Source: Pseudomonas ovata (GTDB taxonomy: Bacteria; Pseudomonadota; Gammaproteobacteria; Pseudomonadales; Pseudomonadaceae). Taken from it: a stretch of DNA of 64,000 nucleotides. The DNA lies in the NCBI RefSeq assembly GCF_003131185.1, contig NZ_QFFU01000009.1, positions 124,001 to 188,000 of the forward strand, read 5' to 3'. The notes under the pieces were generated by a model. It was not told where the DNA came from and made no database searches. It saw only the letters and a list, made by a program, of their open reading frames with translations. Positions 35,599 through 43,676 of this stretch are shown one piece after another; the first letter of the stretch is position 1, and each line of letters starts with the position of its first letter. A program made the translations under genes and the position numbers.

Positions 35599-36102
35599 TT
35601 GAAAAAGCTTGATCGCACTGACATCAACCTGCTGGAGAGTCTGCAACGCGACGCCAGCATCACCAATGCCGAGCTGGGTCGCTCGGTGAACCTGTCGCCC
35701 ACGCCCTGCTTCAACCGGGTCAAGTCGATGCAGGAAGCCGGGCTGATCAAGGGCCAGGTCACCCTGCTCGACCCCAAGGTGCTGGGCCTGGACCTGAACG
35801 TGTTCATTCATGTGAGCCTGGAGAAACAGGACGAAGGCGCCTTGCAGCGCTTCGAAGCCGCCGTGGCCGGACGCCCGGAAGTGATGGAGTGCTACTTGAT
35901 GACGGGCGATGCCGACTACCTGTTGCGCGTTCTGGTGCCGAACATTCACGCGCTGGAGCGCTTCATTCTCGAGCACCTGACCAAGGTCCCGGGCGTGGCC
36001 AATATCCGCTCCAGCTTTGCCCTCAAGCAGGTGCTGTACAAGACCGCCCTGCCCTTGCCGCCTGACGGGCTGACGCTGGCGCGTCAGGGGCTGTTGCCGT
36101 AA
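35599..36102 (+). CDS. Lrp/AsnC-family regulator
   Basis: A 167-residue Lrp-type regulator with the DNA-binding part [20 protein letters not shown] and [18 protein letters not shown], then the RAM domain ([33 protein letters not shown]). The start is taken at a TTG (35599) that follows GAGG by nine bases, because homologues begin LKKLDRTD; an in-frame start further up (35530) is open but less likely. Divergent from the DMT exporter, which it probably controls. Confidence 0.85.
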   Translation: MKKLDRTDINLLESLQRDASITNAELGRSVNLSPTPCFNRVKSMQEAGLIKGQVTLLDPKVLGLDLNVFIHVSLEKQDEGALQRFEAAVAGRPEVMECYLMTGDADYLLRVLVPNIHALERFILEHLTKVPGVANIRSSFALKQVLYKTALPLPPDGLTLARQGLLP

Positions 36103-36123
36103 GCCGGCACATGTGGTGCGCTT

Positions 36124-36171
36124 GCAGGAATGCAGGAATGCCGGAATGCAGGAATGCGGGAATGCGGGAAT
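36124..36171 (+). repeat. 8-bp tandem repeat, six copies
   Basis: Unit GC(A/C/G)GGAAT repeated six times without gaps just after an Lrp gene stop codon. It then runs into a fifth copy of the mosaic core. Confidence 0.9.
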
Positions 36172-36184
36172 GCCGAGCCATCGT

Positions 36185-36274
36185 GGCCGGCTGCGTTGGC
36201 CGTTGTAAATTTGTGGCGTTTGCGAAATTTTGCGAGCGCTGCGCACTCGGTCGCGGGCAGAGCGCGCTCCTACT
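36185..36274 (-). repeat. Mosaic intergenic repeat, copy 5 (core half, inverted)
   Basis: The bases from GGCTGCGTTGGCC through TTGTAAATTTGTGGCG to TGCGAGCGCTGCGCACTCGG and GGGCAGAGCGCGCTCCTACT match the inner and right part of the core in reverse. The outer modules are absent. It lies between two convergent genes. Confidence 0.65.
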
Positions 36275-36325
36275 GGGGGCACCGTGGGGGCGGGGCGGGT
36301 GTGTTGGCTGAAACGGCATTAACCC

Positions 36326-36763
36326 CTAAATGATGTTGAAGGCGATCAGCATCACCACCAGGTAACGCAAGCCCTTGGCCAGGGCCACGATCAGGGTAAA
36401 GCGCCACAGCGGCTCGCCCATCACCCCGGCCACCACGGTCAGGGCGTCACCGATTACCGGCACCCAGCTCAGCAAAAGCGACCAGTAGCCGTAGCGGGCG
36501 TAGTGCCGACGGCCCTGCGCCAGGCGCTGTTCGCTGACCGGAAACCAGCGCTTGTGACGCAGCCGTTCGACCGAGCAGCCCATCAGCCAGTTGAGCATCG
36601 CACCCAGCACATTGCCCAGGGTCGCGACCAGCCACAGCAGCCAGGCCAGGTAATGCCCGGACACCAGCATCCCGACCAACACCGCTTCCGATTGCATGGG
36701 CAGCAAGGTGGCGGCGCCGAAGGCGGCGAAAAAAAGGCCCAGGTAGCTGGTGAGTTCGAACAT
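36326..36763 (-). CDS. YqaA-family (DedA/SNARE-associated) membrane protein
   Basis: A 145-residue inner-membrane protein with about four helices. It resembles YqaA: PMQSEAVLVGMLVSGHYLAW, GNVLGAMLNWLMGC and the LSWVPVIGDALTVVAGVM re-entrant region, which in the VTT/DedA family carries functional acidic and Arg residues. DedA-like proteins are linked to lipid flipping and membrane homeostasis; nothing specific is known for this branch. The ATG at 36763 has no clear Shine-Dalgarno. Divergent from hmp. Confidence 0.82.
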   Translation of the reverse strand: MFELTSYLGLFFAAFGAATLLPMQSEAVLVGMLVSGHYLAWLLWLVATLGNVLGAMLNWLMGCSVERLRHKRWFPVSEQRLAQGRRHYARYGYWSLLLSWVPVIGDALTVVAGVMGEPLWRFTLIVALAKGLRYLVVMLIAFNII

Positions 36764-36878
36764 GCGCAAAGACTGGCCAGATGTAGGAAGACCGGCATCG
36801 TAGCGCTAAAGGCCATCATCTGCCGCACCCCGTAACCGCTTGTAATAAGCGCGCGAAATCATACACAAGGCAACCGCA

Positions 36879-36934
36879 GTCAAAATGACTCAAGCAAGTC
36901 ATTCCGACCCCTCCCCGCTCAGTGTCTTTATGAC
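36879..36934 (+). promoter_or_regulatory. Three NorR/FhpR-like enhancer sites upstream of hmp
   Basis: GTCAAAATGAC (36879-36889), GTCATTCCGAC (36898-36908) and GTCTTTATGAC (36924-36934) all match the GT-N7-AC core bound by NorR-type nitric-oxide-sensing activators. Three sites upstream of a sigma-54 promoter is the known norVW arrangement. They lie 40-100 bases upstream of the -24 element. Confidence 0.7.
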
Positions 36935-36975
36935 ACCTGCACCCCGAAGCCCTTGATTCACGGGCCCTGACGCCC

Positions 36976-36990
36976 TGGCACGGAAGTTGA
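36976..36990 (+). promoter_or_regulatory. Sigma-54 promoter of hmp
   Basis: TGGCACGGAAGTTGA gives GG and GA separated by ten bases, the -24/-12 pattern with TTGA in place of the usual TTGC. Transcription would start about ten bases downstream, near 37002, 28 bases before the hmp ATG. Confidence 0.65.
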
Positions 36991-37029
36991 CTCTCTCATG
37001 GCAACTGTCCACTGCCCAGGAGCGTTTCC

Positions 37030-38211
37030 ATGTTCACTGACTCACAACGCGCGATCATCAAGGCCACTGTTCCGCTGCTGGAATCAGGCGGCGAAGCCTT
37101 GACCACCCACTTCTACACAATGATGCTCGACGAATACCCCGACGTGCGTCCGCTGTTCAACCCGGCCAACCAGGCCAGCGGTGCCCAGCCGCGCGCCCTG
37201 GCCAATGCGGTGCTGATGTACGCCCGGCACATTGATCGGCTGGAAGCCCTCGGCCCGCTGGTGGGGCAGATCGTCAACAAGCACGTGGCCTTGCAGATCC
37301 TGCCCGAGCACTACCCGATCGTCGGCACCTGCCTGCTGCGCGCCATTCGTGAAGTGCTGGGGGCCGACATCGCCACCGATGACGTGATTGCCGCCTGGGG
37401 CGAGGCCTACGGGCAACTGGCCGGGATCCTCATCGGTGCCGAAGAAGCCGCCTACAAACAGAACGAAATCGCCCCCGGCGGCTGGCGCGGTGCGCGGGTC
37501 TTCAAGGTGGCGCGCAAGCAGCAGGAAAGCGCGCAGATCACCTCGTTCTACTTCGAGCCCGAAGATGGCGGCGCGGTGGTCGACTACGCACCGGGCCAAT
37601 ACCTGGGGATCAAGCTGACTATCGATGGCCAGGAAGTGCGCCGCAACTACTCGCTGTCGGCCCAGGCCAACGGCCACAGCTACCGGATCAGCGTCAAGCG
37701 CGAAGGCCAGGGCGCCGTGTCGACCTACCTGCACGACCGCGTGCAGGTCGGCGACCGCGTCGAGCTGTTCCCGCCGGCCGGGGACTTCACCTTGCAAGCT
37801 TCACCCCGTCCATTGGTGCTGATCAGCGCCGGCGTCGGCATCACCCCGACCCTGGCGATGCTGGAAGCCGCCCTGCCGACCGGCCGACCGATCACCTTTA
37901 TCCACAGCGCCCGTGACGGCAGCGCTCATGCATTTCGTCCCTGGCTGGAAAGCTTGCAGCGTGAGTACCCGCAACTGGCCTGCCACGTCTGCTACAGCCA
38001 GCCGGCCAGCGACGACCGCTTCGACGCCCAGGGCCGCTTGAACCAGGACATGCTGGGCCACTGGCTGCCGGAAAACCGCGACGTGGATGCCTACTTCCTG
38101 GGCCCGGTCGGGTTCATGGCCAGCGTCAAGCGCGACCTCAAGGCGCTGGGCGTGCCTGAAGCGCAGAGCCACTACGAGTTCTTCGGGCCGGCGGGGACAT
38201 TGCCCGAGTAA
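37030..38211 (+). CDS. hmp: Flavohemoglobin / nitric oxide dioxygenase
   Basis: A 393-residue protein that turns nitric oxide and O2 into nitrate. The N-terminal globin domain (about residues 1-140) holds the proximal His in VNKHVALQILPEHY and the YP/FNPANQ region; the FAD domain has RRNYSLSAQANGHSYRISVK, and the NAD-binding domain has LVLISAGVGITPTLAML and EFFGPAGTL. Called fhp in P. aeruginosa, where the sigma-54 activator FhpR controls it. Its promoter here fits such control, but no fhpR gene is next to it; the divergent gene is YqaA-like. It ends 54 bases from the T6SS locus. Confidence 0.95.
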   Translation: MFTDSQRAIIKATVPLLESGGEALTTHFYTMMLDEYPDVRPLFNPANQASGAQPRALANAVLMYARHIDRLEALGPLVGQIVNKHVALQILPEHYPIVGTCLLRAIREVLGADIATDDVIAAWGEAYGQLAGILIGAEEAAYKQNEIAPGGWRGARVFKVARKQQESAQITSFYFEPEDGGAVVDYAPGQYLGIKLTIDGQEVRRNYSLSAQANGHSYRISVKREGQGAVSTYLHDRVQVGDRVELFPPAGDFTLQASPRPLVLISAGVGITPTLAMLEAALPTGRPITFIHSARDGSAHAFRPWLESLQREYPQLACHVCYSQPASDDRFDAQGRLNQDMLGHWLPENRDVDAYFLGPVGFMASVKRDLKALGVPEAQSHYEFFGPAGTLPE

Positions 38212-38264
38212 GCGGACAAGGCAATGACTGACTGACCCTCGGCAGGAGGCGCACGCCTGACCGT

Positions 38265-38705
38265 TCAGCGTTGTGCCAGATAGTCCTGCCGTTTCAAATG
38301 CCGCACCAGCACCCTGCCTTCCGGGGCCAGGGTGGTGCCGAAGGTCACCCACTCGCCCCCCTTGAGCCGGACGTCCAGCGCGTAATGCAAATGACCGACC
38401 GGCGCACCGGGCAGCAGCTCGATCTGAAGGTCCGCAAGGCGGGGTTCGTACTTGCGCAAAGTGGCGAGCATGATGGTCATCAGGGTGTGGGCCGAGGCCG
38501 GCAATCCTTGCAGTATCTGGCCCATGTCGGGCAAGCCGTAGTCCGGCAAGTGCGCCAGGGTGCCGGCGCGGCTGTTGAGGATACGGCGCAGATTATCCAG
38601 CACCGACAGCACCGGCTGGTGCGGCTCGGCGACGTGATGCAGGTCCAGTTCGCCATCGAAATTCTGCAGCAGCGTTTCATACAGCGATGGGTTGAGATCG
38701 GCCAT
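38265..38705 (-). CDS. tssE: T6SS baseplate subunit TssE
   Basis: A 146-residue gp25-like wedge protein of the type VI secretion baseplate. The family pattern is visible in NLRRILNSRAGTLAHLPDYG (about residues 38-57) and LRKYEPRLADLQIELLPG. It is the last gene of the locus, three bases after tssJ. With most of the sheath and other core genes missing upstream, it probably has no functional machine to join unless those genes exist elsewhere. Confidence 0.9.
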   Translation of the reverse strand: MADLNPSLYETLLQNFDGELDLHHVAEPHQPVLSVLDNLRRILNSRAGTLAHLPDYGLPDMGQILQGLPASAHTLMTIMLATLRKYEPRLADLQIELLPGAPVGHLHYALDVRLKGGEWVTFGTTLAPEGRVLVRHLKRQDYLAQR

Positions 38706-38708
38706 TGT

Positions 38709-39245
38709 TCACCCCTCGCCCAGAGGCCGCAGATCAAGACGATTGCCCTGCAGCTCGATGACCCGGGCCCGCTCCGGGTCCAGCTCATCGCGGGTCAGCA
38801 CCAGGCGCCAACTGTTGTCCTGCCTGTCGGGCTCACGGAACAGCCCCACCACTGCCACGAACTGCGCCTGCGGATGCAGCGGCCTGCTTATCTGCACGCC
38901 CTCCTCGGGGCGGATGACCACAGCGTGCTCGTCAAGCACGTCAGAACGCAATCGGACCGCGCCCTGACGGGTCACGTTGTCGTAGTCGGTTCTCTGCACG
39001 GTCTTGTCGTCGCGCAACTGGTAGACACGCACCAGGGTCGGCACCGACAAGGCGTTCATGTCCGCCGCATCGAGGTTCATGCCCGCCCGAGCACTGAGGT
39101 CCAGATGCAGGGTCCTGACCTGTTTATGGAATATCGCCCGGCTGACCGAGGCGGTGCTTTCGCTCACGCTCTGAAACAACCCGCAGCCGCTCAGCGACAG
39201 CCCCAGCGTGGTCATCATCAGGACCTTGGAAACGGTATTCGACAT
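38709..39245 (-). CDS. tssJ: T6SS outer-membrane lipoprotein TssJ
   Basis: A 178-residue lipoprotein with the signal VLMMTTLGLSLSGC and lipobox LSGC (Cys about residue 21). The transthyretin-like domain follows (SARAGMNLDAADMNALSVPT, VRVYQLRDDKTV). TssJ anchors the TssLM complex to the outer membrane. Its first 122 bases lie inside the end of tssG in another frame, an unusually long overlap. Confidence 0.9.
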   Translation of the reverse strand: MSNTVSKVLMMTTLGLSLSGCGLFQSVSESTASVSRAIFHKQVRTLHLDLSARAGMNLDAADMNALSVPTLVRVYQLRDDKTVQRTDYDNVTRQGAVRLRSDVLDEHAVVIRPEEGVQISRPLHPQAQFVAVVGLFREPDRQDNSWRLVLTRDELDPERARVIELQGNRLDLRPLGEG

Positions 39246-40311
39246 GCTCTGCCTCTCGGTTGTCGGGGTTGGGGCGCAGCCCCTGATAGCGCCCCAGTTC
39301 GATGGTAAGGGTGGAAGGTGCGTGCCGGGGACTGACAGGCATGACCGCCGTCATGCCCAGCTTCAAGGGCGCCTCGCCCAGTAGCGCCCTGGGCAGGCTG
39401 TCCGGCGGCAGCACCAATTGCAGCTTCACGTTGCAGCGCCACCCCAGGTACACCCGCAGCAGCACGCCTAAATCGTTGTGCAATTGAGCACCGGGCAACC
39501 AGCCCAAGGCCTCGTGACGGTCTTGCGTGAACAGTCGCAGCCGCAACTGACTGTTGGCATCGCGTCCCACCGGCCCCAGCGGCACACCTTGCGCCAGGCT
39601 GACCGGGCGCTGGCTGCACAGGCGGGCCGGCTGCGCCAGCACGACATTGTGTGGCCAGTGCGGGGTAATCTGCGCCCGCGTGCCAGGCGCCAGCAAGGTC
39701 ACCAGCGCGGTGATGCCTTCGGCGTTGCGCGTCGGCAGGCGCATCACGCTCAACAACGCCAGAAACCGCGACATGGGCGTGGCGATCTGCCGGGCAGTGC
39801 CTGGAATGCCCAGGCCGATCAGCCCGAGCAGGCATTGCGAGGTGGCATCACGACCGCCGGCTTCAAAGGCCGCCGGGTACGAATACTTGCGCCAGATACG
39901 GTAGAACTGGGTAAAGATCCGGTGATTGAAAATGTCCAGAAAGGCTTCCAGCGCCTCATGGCCTTCACGGCGCTGGGCAATGTCGTCCAGGTAGCAGGTC
40001 GGCAAGGGCGAATCGACCCCGTACAGACCCAGCAACCGGGTGCGTACCGTGGCCGGGCGATGGGGATGGGCGTCGTCGAATTCGACGGCCTTGAGTTCGC
40101 TGGCCGGAAACCCCATGCCCGGATCGGGCCGGAAACGCACCGGGTCATCGCCCGGATGCGCCGTGCTGCCCAAGGGTGGCTGGTCCGGCAAGGCGTGCTC
40201 AAGCACTTGGCAAAAACGATACAGGCTGGCCTCGGCCACCCGGCCTTGCAAGGCTTGCAGCACACCTGCCGCTTTCAGCCGGGAATACGCTGATTGTGGT
40301 TCTCGTTCCAT
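39124..40311 (-). CDS. tssG: T6SS baseplate subunit TssG
   Basis: A 395-residue TssG/VasB protein, somewhat longer than the usual 330-360. Signature regions: VAEASLYRFCQVLEHALPDQ near residues 25-44, FFDIFNHR-like LDIFNHRIFTQFYRIWRKY, and the LLLRVYLGWR-like LLRVYLGWRCNVKLQLVLP. The ATG at 40311 is preferred to a GTG three codons earlier. The last ~40 residues extend past the tssJ start, which suggests a lost stop codon or a frameshift extending an older end. Confidence 0.88.
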   Translation of the reverse strand: MEREPQSAYSRLKAAGVLQALQGRVAEASLYRFCQVLEHALPDQPPLGSTAHPGDDPVRFRPDPGMGFPASELKAVEFDDAHPHRPATVRTRLLGLYGVDSPLPTCYLDDIAQRREGHEALEAFLDIFNHRIFTQFYRIWRKYSYPAAFEAGGRDATSQCLLGLIGLGIPGTARQIATPMSRFLALLSVMRLPTRNAEGITALVTLLAPGTRAQITPHWPHNVVLAQPARLCSQRPVSLAQGVPLGPVGRDANSQLRLRLFTQDRHEALGWLPGAQLHNDLGVLLRVYLGWRCNVKLQLVLPPDSLPRALLGEAPLKLGMTAVMPVSPRHAPSTLTIELGRYQGLRPNPDNREAEHVEYRFQGPDDDHAGAVAERLRVVSERERKHRLGQPGDIP

Positions 40312-42035
40312 CGCAGGCACTTTCCGGTGGGTTGCAGGATCAGCGTGAGCTGGTTGAACAGATGAATGTCGGCATACAGGGCGAAAAACCGGTTGAGCAT
40401 TTCACCGAACAGCCGGATATCGCCCTCGCCACAGAAGCCGTTGGCGTCCAGGGTGATTTCGATGTCCACCCCGCGCAGCAGGAAGCCTTTTTCAAAGCGC
40501 TGGATCAGGTGATGGCCGACCTCGACGATGGCCTCCAGACGCCGGCGATTGAGTTCGCTGCCGGTCCAGTCGTACAGCGCCAGGGTGCCGCGCAGCACTT
40601 CGGCGCTGTCGAGCATGGGCAAGAAATTGGTGCCCAGGTGGCTGAGCACCCGCCAGTGAAAGCGATCCCGGTCGGGCGGGTAGCACGGCATGCTGGGCGC
40701 GCACAGGTTGCGCACCCGCAAACCGCTGCCCTGCACCAGGGTGTCGAGCACCGTGCTTTGCAGCGCCTTGCGCGGCAACTGGCCGTGGGTGCCGGTCAGG
40801 CGCAGCGACAGGCTCTGCTGCCCCTGCACCCGGTCGCTGTCGAACCCCTCGCCGCCCAGGATCAGCCAGGTGTCGTGCAGGCCATTGGCGGCGCGCTTGA
40901 GGCGGGTATGAAAATAACGCTCGGGGGCTTCGTCACGCAGCATGCCGCCCTTGTGGCGAAAGCTGCTGAACGGCACATAGTCCAGCCGCTCGGTGCTTTT
41001 CGAGGCCGTGACATGATCGACCGAATAGATCTCGGTATGCCCGTCCTGCAGGCGCATCGGGCGCAGCAGGTAGTCGGTCTGCAAGGGATCGATCATCAGC
41101 GGATCGGCCTCCAGGGCGAACAGGTTGATCACCGGCACCGCATGCAGGCGAATGTGCTCGGCGCCCGGCACCAGCCCTTCAGGCCAGGCTTCGCGTAGCA
41201 CCACGTCGAGTTCGAACCACGCGGTGCCCGGCGCGAGACTCAAGCGTTCCAGCCCGCAGAGGGTCACGAACATGAACTTGTCGCGAAAGGTGAAGTACTC
41301 CAGTAGCAACTGATACCCGCTGAAGGCGCTGTCGCCCTTGGGCCATAAACGGTCCTGCTCGGCAAACCCCCTGGGTACGAAGTGCGCTTCAAGGGCCTGG
41401 CGCTCGGTGTGCCCCGGCAAGCGCACATACAGCGCCTGGGCGTGACAGGTCAGGGCCAGGTGCAAGGCACTGGCCAGCGGCAGGTCGGCGCCCAGGTACA
41501 GGGCAATGTCGCTCAGGTCGGTCGTGGGCCAGTCGGTCAGGGGCCCGCAGGCAAAGCGCAGGCGCAGCACATGGCGCCCATCGGGCTCATACCCGACCCG
41601 CACGGCCTCCAGTGCCAACGGGCGCAGCATCACGTCTTGCGTGGTGGTGTAGCGACAGCGGGTGCGCTGCGCGCCGATCGGTTGCGACAGCACCTCAAGG
41701 CCCTTGCCGATAAGGTCGTTGCCCTTGAGGTGTTGCAGGTCCGGGAGCAGTTCGACAATGGCCAGCGAAGGAATGGTGCGCAGGTAATGCGGCCACAGCA
41801 GGCTGACCAGCCCTTCGGTGAGTTCCGGCAAGTCATCGTCAAGCTTCTCGCGCAGGCGCCCCATCAAAAAGGCGAAGCCTTCGAACAGGCGCTCGACAAA
41901 AGGATCGTCGGCGCCCGGCTTGTCGAGGTTCAATTGCGCGGCGCGGTCGGGGAAGGCTTGCGCGAACTCCTTGCCGGCTTCACGCAGGTAACGCATCTCG
42001 GCGTCGAAATAACGCAGTGTCAGGTTTTCATTCAT
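40275..42035 (-). CDS. tssF: T6SS baseplate subunit TssF
   Basis: A 586-residue TssF/VasA protein. It starts with the conserved LRYFDAEMRYLREAGKEFAQ and has PFVERLFEGFAFLMGRLREK, LPELTEGLVSLLWPHYLRTI and YWHLRR-like WRVLSHLGTNFLPMLD. TssF with TssG and TssK forms the baseplate wedge. Its end overlaps the tssG start by 37 bases. TssK, its required partner, is not in the window. Confidence 0.92.
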   Translation of the reverse strand: MNENLTLRYFDAEMRYLREAGKEFAQAFPDRAAQLNLDKPGADDPFVERLFEGFAFLMGRLREKLDDDLPELTEGLVSLLWPHYLRTIPSLAIVELLPDLQHLKGNDLIGKGLEVLSQPIGAQRTRCRYTTTQDVMLRPLALEAVRVGYEPDGRHVLRLRFACGPLTDWPTTDLSDIALYLGADLPLASALHLALTCHAQALYVRLPGHTERQALEAHFVPRGFAEQDRLWPKGDSAFSGYQLLLEYFTFRDKFMFVTLCGLERLSLAPGTAWFELDVVLREAWPEGLVPGAEHIRLHAVPVINLFALEADPLMIDPLQTDYLLRPMRLQDGHTEIYSVDHVTASKSTERLDYVPFSSFRHKGGMLRDEAPERYFHTRLKRAANGLHDTWLILGGEGFDSDRVQGQQSLSLRLTGTHGQLPRKALQSTVLDTLVQGSGLRVRNLCAPSMPCYPPDRDRFHWRVLSHLGTNFLPMLDSAEVLRGTLALYDWTGSELNRRRLEAIVEVGHHLIQRFEKGFLLRGVDIEITLDANGFCGEGDIRLFGEMLNRFFALYADIHLFNQLTLILQPTGKCLRWNENHNQRIPG

Positions 42036-42089
42036 GTCCAGTGATCCATTGAGGCGGTGTTGAGCAACCGGGGCGGCAAACAGGCAACC

Positions 42090-43676
42090 TCACCCACACA
42101 GCACCGCCGCGCGCACCGGGTCCAGGGCCACCAGCGCGGCCAGCAGGGTTTCGCTGCGGCGGGCCAGCTCGGGCTTGTCTGCATCGCCGCGCTGGGCCTT
42201 GAGGCGTAGCAGGCGCAACAGCCGAGCCTTGACTTCGAAATCCAGCGCAGGCTCCCAGTCGGCCAGGGCCTGCCGCCGCGCCGTGGTGTCCAGCTCGGCC
42301 AGCAGGTGAATGGCCAGGTCGTTCTTGCCATATTGCTCGGCCACCCGCGCCATCAACAGGCGCAACAGCCAGCGCTGACGCCCTGCGTGAAGGTCCGGGC
42401 GCGCGGCCAGCCAGGCCAGGGCCTGTTCGACACCCTCGCTGTCAGCCCGGGCCAGGGCCTCACCTTCCAGCGCCAGGACCGGGTCATCGACAAGCACAGC
42501 GGTCGTTGCGGCACTGGCCGGCCAGGATGGGGCCGTGCCGGCACCGAACTCGCGGTTGATCCACTCCACCGTGGCCGGGTCGGCAAACGGGCTGCCATCG
42601 TTCCAGCACAGGTCCTGGAGCCCAGGCAAACGCGCCAGGAACATTTCGAAGTCGCGCTTGATGATGGCGGCCCAGCCCTCCTGCGGTGCGGGCTGGTGGC
42701 TCAGCGCCTGATAGAGGTAGCACTGCAGGTCCAGCCAGAAGTGATTCACGCCCTCGGCATACATGCGCTCGGCCTGCTCAAGCAGTTCAGGCCAGTTCTG
42801 TTGCAGGTACAGGCCCTTGAGCTGCGCCCGGTATTCGCTGCGCGGCGGCGCCAGGCGCGTCTTGCCGCTGGCATCGTGCGGGGGTACATGGTGCAGCGTG
42901 TCCCAGCGCAGGCTCTTGATCAGGCGATGCGCGGCCAGCCAGCCCAGCGGCTGCTCGCGCAGGTACGCCGCCAGTTGGCGACCGCTGTCGAGCACGTCGC
43001 GCCCGGACTTGATGGCGGCCGCAGCCTGAGGCAGCGCCTGCCCGCCCGCCTCGGGCGCGGCTTTGTTTTGCAGCGCCTGCGCCTGCGCCCCGCCCGCCTG
43101 CGTCAGCCGGGCAGACAGCGCGCCATACAGGCCGCCCAAGGCCGGACGCTGTTCCACCGGCCAGGCAAGCACTGCCTGCGCAAGCCAGGCCAGCGCCGCC
43201 ACCGTGCGCTCGGCCTCGGCCATCACCACGTCCGGGTACAGCGCCAGGCTGTCGAGCACCCGGGCGCTGGTCAGCCACTCCACGGCCATGCGCCGGCCAT
43301 TGCCACGCACAGGCAAGACCTGATCGGGGTAGTGCTCGACCAGCGCTGCCAGCAGTCCCAGTCCGGCGGCCAGCCCTGCCTCGCCCTGCATCTGCAAGCG
43401 GGCCCAGGCGTAATAGCTGGCCACGCGCAGGTCCTTGCAGCGCTGCTTGAGCAGTTTTTCCGCCAACAACAACACCTGCGGCGCATCGGCGGCAGACAAC
43501 TTGTTGACCTCCTCGCGCAGGCGCTGGAAATCATCGTCACACGCAGGGTCTTCACCGGCCGGCGCGGCAGCGTCGATGGGCAACAGCCAGTCGGCCCAGT
43601 GCGCGGCCTGCTCACGGCCCAGGGCCACGGCATCGCGCTCGCCCAGACAGCGTTCGATCAGCACGGGCAGGCTCAC
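42090..43676 (-). CDS. tssA: T6SS protein TssA (ImpA N-domain)
   Basis: A 528-residue TssA. The start is a GTG (43676) overlapping the tssM stop (GTGA); the open frame running further upstream is only the antiphase of tssM. The ImpA N-terminal domain opens with LLPIDAAAPAGEDPACDDDF and includes RCKDLRVASYYAWARL. The C-terminal part with LLRLLMARVAEQYGKNDLAI is the region that sets TssA subtype. TssA guides sheath assembly; no sheath genes (tssB, tssC) remain here. Confidence 0.9.
   Translation of the reverse strand: MSLPVLIERCLGERDAVALGREQAAHWADWLLPIDAAAPAGEDPACDDDFQRLREEVNKLSAADAPQVLLLAEKLLKQRCKDLRVASYYAWARLQMQGEAGLAAGLGLLAALVEHYPDQVLPVRGNGRRMAVEWLTSARVLDSLALYPDVVMAEAERTVAALAWLAQAVLAWPVEQRPALGGLYGALSARLTQAGGAQAQALQNKAAPEAGGQALPQAAAAIKSGRDVLDSGRQLAAYLREQPLGWLAAHRLIKSLRWDTLHHVPPHDASGKTRLAPPRSEYRAQLKGLYLQQNWPELLEQAERMYAEGVNHFWLDLQCYLYQALSHQPAPQEGWAAIIKRDFEMFLARLPGLQDLCWNDGSPFADPATVEWINREFGAGTAPSWPASAATTAVLVDDPVLALEGEALARADSEGVEQALAWLAARPDLHAGRQRWLLRLLMARVAEQYGKNDLAIHLLAELDTTARRQALADWEPALDFEVKARLLRLLRLKAQRGDADKPELARRSETLLAALVALDPVRAAVLCG

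Noticed and set aside
36124..36171. CRISPR-like short repeats
   Set aside because: Eight-base units with no spacers; a simple tandem array.
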